Shown here: piece by piece, positions 17,561 to 25,633 of the stretch
How positions within the stretch are numbered: the stretch's first letter is position 1
How the letters are laid out: every line of letters begins with the position of its first letter
Assembly: GCF_000504285.1 (NCBI RefSeq)
Contig: NZ_KI632511.1
Span: forward strand, 9,034,154 to 9,098,153
DNA from: Actinospica robiniae DSM 44927
Lineage (GTDB): Bacteria > Actinomycetota > Actinomycetes > Streptomycetales > Catenulisporaceae
Direction: 5' to 3'
DNA length: 64,000 nucleotides
Position numbers and translations under genes: made by a program
The notes under the pieces: model-generated
The model's input: the letters and a program-made list of their open reading frames with translations, nothing else
What the model was told of the DNA's origin: nothing
Databases searched by the model: none

Positions 17561-18946
17561 ACGCAGCTCCCTGCGACCTGCGCGAGCAGCCCACCACTCG
17601 GCGAGGCCCGGGTACTGGCCGATCGCCTCGTCCTCGGTCAGCAGCCGGTCCGAACCCTCGGTCAGTTCCCGGAAACGTTCGCGTCCGCTGGTCGGGTCCG
17701 GCGGTAGCAGCGCCTGCGCGCGGAAGAGCTCGGACATCAGAGCCCTGCCGTTGAGGCGCTTGCGCGCGGCCGATTCCTGGACCCGGCGCTGGTACTCGGT
17801 GCGCTCGTCGCGCGTACTGGAGCCGCCGATGCGGGCCCGGTCCACGTCCGTGGCCATGCGCCAGGACCGCTCGGCCTCGGCCGCGATGACGGCCTGCAGC
17901 TCCGGGAACAGCGCCGGGCTCGGCCCGTCGCGGGAGAGTCGCTCGCGCATACGCAGGGCACTGATCGCGGCGACCGACATCCCGTGCGAGTGCACCGGAT
18001 TCACCGCCACCAGCGCGTCCCCGACGACAAGTAAGCCCCCTGGCATGCTCGTGCGCTCGAAGTAGCGCCGGCGGTTCCAGGTGTTGCGATAGGGCCGCAC
18101 CGGGCCGAGCGGTACGGCGCACGCCATCAGCTCCGCCACGACACCGCTGCGCAGATCCCGCGCGAACGCGGCGAAGCCGGCCTCGTCCACCGGCGGATGG
18201 CCGCCGTGGGTGCCGGTGAGGGTGACGATCCAGCGGCCGCCCTCGATCGGGAAGAGCGTCGCGCCCCGGGCCGGCCCGCTCGTGGCCGGCGGATGCAGCA
18301 TGATCGCCGGAATACGCGAGGCCAGGTCTTCCGGCGCGCGGTAGAAGCGGGTCGCGTAGGCCAGGCCCGAATCCACCTTCTCCTCGTCCACGGCCGGGCC
18401 GCCGATCTCGGCCAGCCACGCCGCGGCCTTCGACCTGCGGCCGGTCGCGTCGACGACGAGATCCGCGGCGAGTGTCTCCACGCCGCCGTTCGGGCGGCGC
18501 ACCACGACTCCGTCGACGCGCCTGGCGTCACCTGAGAGTCCCAGCGCGCGCGTGCCCGTGAGCAGCCGGATCGTTCCGCTCGCCAGCGTCCGACGACGGA
18601 TCAGATGGTCCAGCTGCCACCGGCTGCACGAGAGCAGACCCGCCTCGCTCGGCTGCCTGCGGAACCAGCCGTCCGCGTGCAGGATCAGCGTGCCCTCGGA
18701 CAACCCACGGTGGTGGGCGCCGTGCGCCAGCACGTCCTGCACGCAGCCGGGCAGCAGCTGATCGAGCGCCCGCGCCCCGCCGCTGACCAGCACGTGGTTG
18801 TGGTGGGCCTGCGGCAGCCCGTTGCGCTCACCGGCGCCCCGGTATGTCGCGCCCTCCACCAGCGCCACCTCGTCGACATGCTCGGCCAGCGCCAGCGCGA
18901 ACAGCACGCCGGCGAAGCCGCCGCCGAGGACGAGCGCCCTCGTCAC
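17549..18946 (-). CDS. FAD-dependent oxidoreductase (monooxygenase/epoxidase-like)
   Basis: A 465-residue flavoprotein starting at GTG 18946. The Rossmann GxGxxG variant is VLGGGFAGVLFALALAE at the N-terminus, ADLVVDATGRRSKAAAWL lies near 165, and the second FAD motif GDALVAVNPVHSHGMS near 298. The WxWxIP motif of flavin halogenases is absent, so hydroxylation, epoxidation or dehydrogenation is more likely. It overlaps the PqqD gene by four bases (GTGA), forming one unit with the radical SAM enzyme and the precursor. I infer that it oxidises the peptide or a residue of it. Confidence 0.82.
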   Translation of the reverse strand: MTRALVLGGGFAGVLFALALAEHVDEVALVEGATYRGAGERNGLPQAHHNHVLVSGGARALDQLLPGCVQDVLAHGAHHRGLSEGTLILHADGWFRRQPSEAGLLSCSRWQLDHLIRRRTLASGTIRLLTGTRALGLSGDARRVDGVVVRRPNGGVETLAADLVVDATGRRSKAAAWLAEIGGPAVDEEKVDSGLAYATRFYRAPEDLASRIPAIMLHPPATSGPARGATLFPIEGGRWIVTLTGTHGGHPPVDEAGFAAFARDLRSGVVAELMACAVPLGPVRPYRNTWNRRRYFERTSMPGGLLVVGDALVAVNPVHSHGMSVAAISALRMRERLSRDGPSPALFPELQAVIAAEAERSWRMATDVDRARIGGSSTRDERTEYQRRVQESAARKRLNGRALMSELFRAQALLPPDPTSGRERFRELTEGSDRLLTEDEAIGQYPGLAEWWAARAGRRELRSAA

Positions 18947-19218
18947 GACTGTTCGGCGAGCAGGCCGCTCTCGACCATCGTCGTGATGAACGCATCCACC
19001 TCCGCCTGGATCTGACGCCGCAGCAGCTCGTTGTGCCCGCCGTAGAGCAGCGAGAGCTGCGCGGCCACCGGCTCGCGCTCGCCGTCGCTGGCGACCAGGG
19101 CCCAGATCTGCGCCCCGGTGCCGTTCAGGGACAAGAAGTCGCCGGTCTCGGTGTGGTAGAGTGAGACGCCCTCGGCCGTCTCCTGCCAGATGATTGCTTC
19201 ACTGACCTGCAGGGACAC
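18943..19218 (-). CDS. PqqD-family RiPP recognition element protein
   Basis: A 91-residue stand-alone PqqD-like protein: IIWQETAEGVSLYHTETGDF, then LSLNGTGAQIWALVASDGE and a helical C-terminus ending VESGLLAEQS. This is the winged-helix RRE fold that binds leader peptides and delivers them to the modifying enzyme. It overlaps the radical SAM gene by 20 bases and the FAD gene by four, so the three are strictly coupled. The bound leader is presumably the QETELL-containing segment shared by the two peptides of this cluster. Confidence 0.9.
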   Translation of the reverse strand: MSLQVSEAIIWQETAEGVSLYHTETGDFLSLNGTGAQIWALVASDGEREPVAAQLSLLYGGHNELLRRQIQAEVDAFITTMVESGLLAEQS

Positions 19219-20710
19219 CTTGCGTACTCCTTCGCACGGGGGTCAGGGGGAGCAGCTTGCCGACCTCGGCCCGGCTCGGCGCCGCGGGCGCCGGCGGGTT
19301 CGGCACGTACGTCTGCCAGTCGTCGTGCACGGCGTGCACCTCGCCGGTGGCCACCATCCGCGGCACCGTCATCTCCAGGTGCGCCTCGGCCAGCTGCGCC
19401 CGGGTGTAGCCGGCCTCCAGCCAGAGCTGCGAGGTCACGCCGTGGCGCAGGATCCGGCACTGGGTGCGGCTGTTGCGCTTGAGGCTGCCGGAGTCCGACA
19501 TGTGAGTGGCCCGGCAGCCGCCGCCGCACGAGGCCTTGATGTAGCAGCGGGAGCAGTCCGCGTGGTACTCGCCGGCGAACGAGACCGTGCTCATCCGCAT
19601 GCCGCGCAGCACCGGCCCCTCGAAGATCTCCCGCAGCGGCCGCTCCCGGACGTTGCCCGCGTACGCGGTCTGATCCGTCACCAGCTTGCACGGGTAGACG
19701 TCGCCGAGCGAGTTGATGTAGATCTCGTTGCCGCCCATGCCGCAGTTGGCCTTGACGCTGCAGGGCGAGAGCGGCCGCGGTCCGTCCGCCTGGATCTTGC
19801 CGGTGACCGGCGAGGTCCACACGATCTTCTGCACCCGCAGGTGGTCGCGCCACCCGAAGTCGTACTCGTCGGACACGCCGCGGCCGAGCTGGTCGTGGTT
19901 CATCAGCCGGATGCTCTGCACGTCGAGGTCTTCCATGAACACCGCGAAGTCCTCGAGCTCTTCGACGTTGTCCGAGGTGACGATGTGGTTGATGTTCGGC
20001 CGCACGCCCTCGGCGTTGAGCAGCTTCAGCGCCTTGTGCGTCTTGGCGAACGAGCCCTTGCCGCGGGTGCGGTCGTGGCTCTCCGCGGTCGCGCCGTCCA
20101 CCGACACCACCACGTTGTAGAACAGCTCCGCGAACCGCCGGGCCTGGGCCTGGGTGCGGATCATCGTCGCGTTCGTGATGATGTTGCAGTTGAGCCCGCA
20201 GGACTTGGCGTGCTCCACGATCCGGAACAGGTCCTTGCGCAGCATCGGCTCGCCCCCGGTGAAGACCACCGTGTTCGTGCCGAGCTCGGCGAGCTGCTCG
20301 ACCAGCCTCATCGACTCCGCGGTGTCGAGCTCGCCCGGCAGGCACTTCTCCGAGGACGCGTAGCAGTAAGGGCAGCGCAGATTGCAGCCGTCGGTGATGG
20401 CGTAGTACGCGTAGAACAGCTCCGGCTCGGAGAACCCGATTGTGGCCCGGTGCCCGTTGTAGTAGACCACCCAGCTGAGGATGAGCTTCGCCAGCGCGCG
20501 CTCGTTCTCCTCGGTGTCCTCGATCGGCAGCGGTTCGCCGTCCTGCTCGACCCCGGCCAGCGCCTGCAGCACCCGGAACTCCCGCGGGCCGAGCAGGCAC
20601 CGCGCGCCCGCCTCGGGATTGACCACGAGACGGTCCTCACCATGGGTGAAATAGGTCAGATCCGCGGGCACCTCGAACAGGTGACGGCTGCTCACCAGCT
20701 TGCGACCCAT
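19199..20710 (-). CDS. Radical SAM/SPASM peptide maturase
   Basis: A 503-residue enzyme from ATG 20710, with GGGAG upstream. Residues 1-95 are an accessory N-terminal region with a winged-helix look. The radical SAM motif is CNLRCPYC at 109-116, followed by VVFTGGEPMLRKDLF for SAM binding. The C-terminal SPASM region has many cysteines: PCSVKANCGMGG, VYPCKL, DCSRCYIKASCGGGC and QCRIL, enough for two auxiliary Fe-S clusters. SPASM maturases make thioether, C-C or epimerised links in peptides. The precursor sits immediately upstream in the same orientation and is the likely substrate. Confidence 0.93.
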   Translation of the reverse strand: MGRKLVSSRHLFEVPADLTYFTHGEDRLVVNPEAGARCLLGPREFRVLQALAGVEQDGEPLPIEDTEENERALAKLILSWVVYYNGHRATIGFSEPELFYAYYAITDGCNLRCPYCYASSEKCLPGELDTAESMRLVEQLAELGTNTVVFTGGEPMLRKDLFRIVEHAKSCGLNCNIITNATMIRTQAQARRFAELFYNVVVSVDGATAESHDRTRGKGSFAKTHKALKLLNAEGVRPNINHIVTSDNVEELEDFAVFMEDLDVQSIRLMNHDQLGRGVSDEYDFGWRDHLRVQKIVWTSPVTGKIQADGPRPLSPCSVKANCGMGGNEIYINSLGDVYPCKLVTDQTAYAGNVRERPLREIFEGPVLRGMRMSTVSFAGEYHADCSRCYIKASCGGGCRATHMSDSGSLKRNSRTQCRILRHGVTSQLWLEAGYTRAQLAEAHLEMTVPRMVATGEVHAVHDDWQTYVPNPPAPAAPSRAEVGKLLPLTPVRRSTQGVPAGQ

Positions 20711-20780
20711 CAGCTCCCTCACTTCGCTCGCTCGGGTCCATCCGTTCCGCCGGCACGGGTGCGGCCCGAACCGCCGGCCG

Positions 20781-20797
20781 GGACCGGATTCCGGTCC
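20781..20797 (-). terminator. Hairpin between precursor and maturase genes (possible attenuator)
   Basis: GGACCGGATTCCGGTCC is a 17-base inverted repeat in the 138-bp gap after the precursor stop codon. Hairpins in this position commonly let a precursor be made in excess of its enzymes. It is short and lacks a T-run, so its strength is uncertain. Confidence 0.35.
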
Positions 20798-20848
20798 GCG
20801 GGCGCCCGGCGGGCCAGGCCGCACGTCGCGCGGTGGGTAAGGCTCAGC

Positions 20849-21127
20849 TCACTTCGCGACGGGGGCCGGGCTCGAGCCCGAGCCGGACCACAGGCCGCAC
20901 GCGCAGCCGGGCTCGGCCACCATCCCGGTGGAGGCGGCCTCCGGGCTGGTCCACACCTGGGAGTGGGCCACCACCTCGGGCAGGATGGCGCTGAGCCGGC
21001 CCTTGAGCGAGATGAGCAGCTCGGTCTCCTGCTGGCTCAGGTCGCGGAAGGACTCCACGACCTCCTGCGGCACGCCCTCGCCCAGCACGCCCGCGGAGCG
21101 CAGGGCCTCGACGGAGTCGAACGACAT
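20849..21127 (-). CDS. RiPP precursor peptide (92 residues)
   Basis: ATG 21127 is preceded by a strong AGGGAGGAAC site. Residues 1-55 form the leader, with VEALRSAG and LSQQETELLISLKGRL, closely matching the 59-residue peptide at 12903. Residues 56-92 are the probable core: SQVWTSPEAASTGMVAE then PGCACGLWSGSGSSPAPVAK. The core has Cys75 and Cys77, Trp59 and Trp80, several Ser/Thr/Gly and three Pro, suitable for thioether or C-C cross-links by the radical SAM enzyme, or azole/thioamide formation by YcaO. The cleavage site is not obvious; the conserved His55 marks the leader end by alignment. Confidence 0.85.
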   Translation of the reverse strand: MSFDSVEALRSAGVLGEGVPQEVVESFRDLSQQETELLISLKGRLSAILPEVVAHSQVWTSPEAASTGMVAEPGCACGLWSGSGSSPAPVAK

Positions 21128-21545
21128 ATCCGTTCCTCCCTTTCCTGATCGAAAATACCGGTACGGATTCGATGATGGGCGCGGCCCCGGAGGCCAACAA
21201 CCCCCACGAATGTGGGGTGGCAACGGGATCTGTGAGCATGGACAAAACCGGTGTCAGAGCGATATCCGACCGGGCCGAACGTGTTCACCGGCGTTGATTT
21301 CGAAGATTCCTGGAAATGCCGTTCCCTTCCTCCCGTACACAGAAGTACCGTCAGGGCCCTTATCGGCACGCCGCCCCCACCGCCACCGCCCGCGCGCACC
21401 CGCGTCCGCCCGCGTCGGCCCGCGAGACGTCGCACGTTCGGGTCAATGCCCCGGTGTGGCGCCGCGCCCCACCGTTTCCGGAGGCGGTCTTCGGGCACTC
21501 GCATAAACCTCAGCGCAGCGTGCTGCCGAGGTGAAGGAGGAGTTG
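21128..21545. other. 418-bp divergent promoter region between precursor and MFS genes
   Basis: No gene was recognised here. It must hold the promoters of the precursor operon (minus) and the MFS gene (plus). A 6-bp hairpin CCCCAC-GAAT-GTGGGG (21202-21217) lies about 75 bp upstream of the precursor start codon and may be part of its 5' leader or an operator. The rest is a Pro-codon-like GC-rich stretch with no clear -35/-10 pair. Confidence 0.5.
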
Positions 21546-23102
21546 ATGACAGCGACGAAAGACGCCGCGGCACCCTCACGCGGAATCAAAAGCCTGGTAC
21601 CGGCCCGGATCGACCGGCTGGTGTGGTCCCGGTTCCACACCCGGATGGTGGTCGCGCTCGGCGTGGCGTGGATTCTGGACGGCCTCGAGGTCTCCATCGC
21701 CAGCAACATCACCCCGTTTCTGACCGATCCCGGCTCGCTCGGCATGAGCAACGGCTCGGTGGCCTTCTCCGTCGGCACGATCTACCTCCTCGGCGAGGTC
21801 TTCGGCGCGCTCTTCTTCGGCAACCTCTCGGATCGCTGGGGCCGCAAGAACCTGTTCATGATCACCCTCGGGGTCTACCTGCTCGGCGGCGCCATGACCG
21901 CGTTGACCTGGGGAAAAGGTGAAGGCTGGGTGATCTACCTGAACCTCACCCGGTTCATCGCGGGCGCCGGCATCGGCGGTGAGTACGCGGCGATCAACTC
22001 CGCGATCGACGAGCTGATCCCGGCCCGATATCGCGGCCGGGTGGACATCGCCGTCAACGGCACCTACTGGGCCGGCGCGTTCCTCGCCTCGGTGCTCACC
22101 GTCACCGTCATCAAGCACCTGCCGGTCAGCTACAACTGGCGCATCGGCTTCCTGTTCGGCCCGGCGCTCGGCGTGATCATCCTGTTCGTGCGGCGCAACC
22201 TGCCGGAGAGCCCGCGCTGGCTGGTGATGCACGGCAGAGTCGACGAAGCGGACGCGGCGATCGAACGGATCGAACGCGACACGTTGGCGACCGGCGGCAG
22301 CCTCGACGAAGTCGACGAGTCCAAACAGATCGAGATTCTGCCCGCCGACAGCGTCGGCTACTGGGAGCTGACGAAGACGCTGTTCCGGCGCTATCCGAGC
22401 CGATCCGTGCTCGGTGCCTCGCTGATGATCACGCAGTCGTTCCTCTACAACGCGATCTTCTTCACCTACGCGCTCGTCCTCACCAAGATCTACGGCGTGC
22501 CCGAGGGCAACACGGCGTACTACTTCATGGCCTTCGCCCTCGGCAACCTGTGCGGCCCGCTCGTACTCGGGCACCTGTTCGACACGCTCGGACGCCGCGT
22601 CATGATCAGCTCGACCTACCTCATCGCGGGCGTCGCACTCGCCATCAGCGCGTTCCTGTTCCACGCCGGGACGCTGACTGCGCTCACCCAGACGATCGCC
22701 TGGTCCTTCATCTTCTTCTTCGCCTCGGCCGGCGCCAGCGCCGCGTACCTGACGGTCAGCGAGATCTTCCCGGTGGAGGTGCGTGCCAAGGCCATCGCCG
22801 TGTTCTTCGCGATCGCGCAGTGCTTCGGCGCGTTCGGCCCCTGGTTCTACGGCAAGCTGATCGGCGACACGACCGGCCAGAGCCCCGAATTCCTGGCGCA
22901 CCACTCGAAACTGTGGATCGGCTACCTGATCGGCGCCGTCGTGATGATCCTGGGCGCCGTCGTCGAACTCTGGCTCGGCGTCAACGCCGAGAACCGCTCG
23001 CTCGAGGACGTGGCCACCCCGCTGACCTCGGTGGACCGGTCGGACCGGCCCATCGGACGGCCGGGCCGGTTGACCGGCGAACTCCGCCCGCCGGCCACAT
23101 GA
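21546..23102 (+). CDS. MFS transporter (sugar/metabolite:H+ symporter-like)
   Basis: A 518-residue transporter with about 12 membrane helices. The N-terminal domain has AWILDGLEVSIASNI, and motif A reads GNLSDRWGRKNLF. RFIAGAGIGGEYAAINSAI and NLPESPRWLVMHGR are typical of the sugar-porter/aromatic-acid symporter branch. A repeat of motif A lies at GHLFDTLGRRVMI. ATG 21546 follows AAGGAGGAG. The protein is coupled by ATGA to the channel gene. It may import a metabolite or export a product; the position beside the precursor does not by itself make it part of the cluster. Confidence 0.88.
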   Translation: MTATKDAAAPSRGIKSLVPARIDRLVWSRFHTRMVVALGVAWILDGLEVSIASNITPFLTDPGSLGMSNGSVAFSVGTIYLLGEVFGALFFGNLSDRWGRKNLFMITLGVYLLGGAMTALTWGKGEGWVIYLNLTRFIAGAGIGGEYAAINSAIDELIPARYRGRVDIAVNGTYWAGAFLASVLTVTVIKHLPVSYNWRIGFLFGPALGVIILFVRRNLPESPRWLVMHGRVDEADAAIERIERDTLATGGSLDEVDESKQIEILPADSVGYWELTKTLFRRYPSRSVLGASLMITQSFLYNAIFFTYALVLTKIYGVPEGNTAYYFMAFALGNLCGPLVLGHLFDTLGRRVMISSTYLIAGVALAISAFLFHAGTLTALTQTIAWSFIFFFASAGASAAYLTVSEIFPVEVRAKAIAVFFAIAQCFGAFGPWFYGKLIGDTTGQSPEFLAHHSKLWIGYLIGAVVMILGAVVELWLGVNAENRSLEDVATPLTSVDRSDRPIGRPGRLTGELRPPAT

Positions 23103-23659
23103 CCGAGGGCGCGGACGGCGACGGCGGCGGTGGTCTGAGCGACGACCGCCGCCGCGCGCTGCGCCGGGCCGCCGTCCGCGCCGGGTTCCGCAGCGTCCTG
23201 ACGGTGACGGTGCTCGGCGTGGCCTACTTCGTCCTGCCGCTCGAGGGCCTGCGGACCGTCGGCGACATCGGCCTGCTCATCGCCAGCCTGATCGTCATCA
23301 TGGTGCTGATCGCCGTCGAGGCCCGGGCCATCCAGAGTGCGGACTACCCCGGCCTGCGCGCCGTGCAGGCCCTCGCGTTCACCGCCGCGTTCCTGCTGTT
23401 CGTCTTCTCCGTCACCTACGACATCATGGCCTCGCAGACCGCCGGAGCGTTCAACGCCCCGCTCACCCGCCTCGACAGCCTGTACTTCACCGTCACCGTC
23501 TTCGGCACGGTCGGCTTCGGCGACATCACAGCCGTCTCGCAGACCGCCCGCGCGATCGTCACCGTGCAGATGCTCTTCGACTTCCTCTTCCTCGGCGTGG
23601 CCGTGCGGGTGATCGCCGGTGCGGTGCAGATCGGCCGGCGGCGGGTGGCCGGGAAATAG
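23099..23659 (+). CDS. Two-TM potassium-channel-like protein
   Basis: A 186-residue membrane protein with ATG 23099 overlapping the MFS stop. Four hydrophobic segments are visible; the last two flank the pore loop YFTVTVFGTVGFGD, in which TVGFGD is the K+ selectivity filter. No regulatory RCK domain follows; it ends VAVRVIAGAVQIGRRRVAGK. It would conduct K+ through the cytoplasmic membrane. Coupling with the MFS gene may reflect shared membrane-potential physiology; this is inference. Confidence 0.85.
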   Translation: MTEGADGDGGGGLSDDRRRALRRAAVRAGFRSVLTVTVLGVAYFVLPLEGLRTVGDIGLLIASLIVIMVLIAVEARAIQSADYPGLRAVQALAFTAAFLLFVFSVTYDIMASQTAGAFNAPLTRLDSLYFTVTVFGTVGFGDITAVSQTARAIVTVQMLFDFLFLGVAVRVIAGAVQIGRRRVAGK

Positions 23660-23665
23660 CGGCGG

Positions 23666-23701
23666 ACCGGAGCCCGGGCGCACGACCGCCCGGGCTCCGG
23701 T
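23666..23701 (+). terminator. Strong hairpin terminator after the channel gene
   Basis: ACCGGAGCCCGGGCG (23666-23680) and its exact complement at 23687-23701 form a 15-bp stem with a 6-base loop CACGAC, followed by TTCCTT. It begins seven bases after the channel stop codon. Confidence 0.75.
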
Positions 23702-23826
23702 TCCTTCGCGTCGGCTGCCGGGATGCCGCAGGTGCCGGCTCGCCGCGCCGCGGGGTTGGCCGCGCAGGCCGACGCCGCCCCCCGACGGCGGCGCCGGCCG
23801 GTCTCAGGCCGGGTGCGGGTGCCCGG

Positions 23827-24075
23827 TCAGCTCTCGTAGTGCTCGACCACACGGGCCGGGCGGACCTGCGCGCGCTCGGGGTCCTGGTGGAACTCCTGCC
23901 GGGCGGCCCGCTGGCGCAGCAGGTCCCAGCACTGGTCCAGCTCGCCCTCCAGCGCGGACAGCCGGGTGCGCCGTTCGGCGTCCATGGCGTCCGGGTCCGA
24001 TCGCAGCCGGTGCTCCTCGTCGATCAGCTCGTCGATCCGGTGCCGGATGCCCGCTTCGGATGTGTTCTGCCTCAT
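23827..24075 (-). CDS. DUF2630 family protein
   Basis: An 82-residue acidic helical protein: IRHRIDELIDEEHRLR near residue 10, then LSALEGELDQCWDLLRQRAA near 40 and a C-terminal VVEHYES. This matches the actinobacterial DUF2630 family in length and in the RLxxLExELDQCWDLLRQRRA core. It is cytoplasmic and probably a two-helix hairpin; function is unknown. It lies downstream of the WrbA gene on the same strand with a 57-bp gap. Confidence 0.85.
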   Translation of the reverse strand: MRQNTSEAGIRHRIDELIDEEHRLRSDPDAMDAERRTRLSALEGELDQCWDLLRQRAARQEFHQDPERAQVRPARVVEHYES

Positions 24076-24132
24076 CGCCGCTGCTCCTCTCGAACTCCGC
24101 GCGCCCGCGCCCGGTGGCCTCGCACCTCCACG

Positions 24133-24738
24133 CTACGCGCCGGTGAGCCTCGTGGCGATGTCGGCGAGGCGTCGGCCCTGGTAGCGGGCGGCTTCGAGGG
24201 TCGGCGCGTCCGGGCCGTCGGACCCGCCGGAGGGCCAGGAGGTGCCGTAGGGGTTGCCGCCGGCCTCGAAGAGCAGCGGGTCGGTGTAGCCGACCGGCAC
24301 GATCAGGCAGCCCCAGTGGTAGAAGACGTTGTTGAGCGACAGGATGGTGCTCTCCTGGCCGCCGTGCCGGTTGATCGACGAGGTGAAGCTGGTGACCGGC
24401 TTGTCGTGGAAGACGCCGTTCTGCCACAGGCCGCCGGTCGTGTCGATGAACTGCTTGAGCTGCGCGGTGACGTTGCCGTACCGGGTCGGGCTGCCGAAGG
24501 CGTAGGCGGAGGCCCACTCCAGATCGTCGAGCGTGGCCACCTGCACCGAGTCCTTGGTCGCGTCCACGTGCTGGCGCCAGGCCGGGTTCGCGTCGATCGC
24601 GGCGTCGGGGGCGAGCTCGGGCACCCGCCGCAACCGCACCTCGGCGTTCCGGGACGCGGCGCCCTCGGCCACCGCCGAGGCCAGGGCGTGTACGTTGCCG
24701 GTCGCGCTGTAGTAGATCACTGCTACCCGGACGCTCAT
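24133..24738 (-). CDS. wrbA: WrbA-type NAD(P)H:quinone oxidoreductase
   Basis: A 201-residue flavodoxin-fold enzyme. The FMN phosphate loop is YYSATGNVHALA at residues 9-20. The segments AYAFGSPTRYGNVTAQLKQF and DKPVTSFTSSINRHGGQEST are WrbA signatures. It reduces quinones by two electrons, protecting against redox cycling. The start ATG 24738 follows a GGAGC-like site. The upstream 230 bp contain an AT-rich stretch near 24870 (GAATATGTATATCTAG) that probably holds the promoter for this gene or for the divergent SHOCT gene. Confidence 0.9.
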   Translation of the reverse strand: MSVRVAVIYYSATGNVHALASAVAEGAASRNAEVRLRRVPELAPDAAIDANPAWRQHVDATKDSVQVATLDDLEWASAYAFGSPTRYGNVTAQLKQFIDTTGGLWQNGVFHDKPVTSFTSSINRHGGQESTILSLNNVFYHWGCLIVPVGYTDPLLFEAGGNPYGTSWPSGGSDGPDAPTLEAARYQGRRLADIATRLTGA

Positions 24739-24971
24739 GGAAGCTGCTCCTTGGGGGGCTCGGTCGGGTTCGTCCCTGTCGGGACCATCCCACCCCCGCC
24801 GCGGCCTCCCGGCGCGGCGAACTCCCCCGTGCAGGCGAACCGAGGTGCCGTTCTGGTCAGAAAGGGTGAATATGTATATCTAGGACTATTCGGCTTGCCG
24901 CGTGCGGCCGACTCCGGCACCGGCAGGTGCGGCACGTCTTCGGCACCGGCGCCGGGAGCGGAGTGCGCACC

Positions 24972-25412
<441 letters not shown>

Positions 25413-25455
25413 GTCTGAGCCTGAGCCTGAGCCCGGGCCCGGGCCGGTAGATGCC

Positions 25456-25497
25456 GCAGCCGGCGCCGCGCGACCAGGATCGCGCGGCGCCGGCTGC
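25456..25497 (+). terminator. 18-bp perfect-stem hairpin terminator
   Basis: GCAGCCGGCGCCGCGCGA (25456-25473) pairs exactly with 25480-25497 around a 6-base loop CCAGGA. It lies 43 bp past the SHOCT gene stop and is the strongest simple hairpin in this part of the window. Confidence 0.7.
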
Positions 25498-25633
25498 GCG
25501 TGCGCCATGGTTCCCTAGGAGTAGATACATGGCATGACAAAGGCACCCGCTGTCGGCCGCCGGAGAGGTCGCAGGGTACTGTCTTGTAAGGGCGGGAAGC
25601 CCGTGGCACACTGTACGGACTCTGCCGTGGGGC

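Noticed and set aside
17549..18946. Flavin-dependent tryptophan halogenase
   Set aside because: The two Trp residues of the WxWxIP motif are absent; only general FAD motifs are present.
21546..23102. MFS transporter as the RiPP exporter
   Set aside because: It belongs to the sugar/metabolite symporter branch and the cluster already has an ABC-2 exporter; position alone is not enough to assign it.
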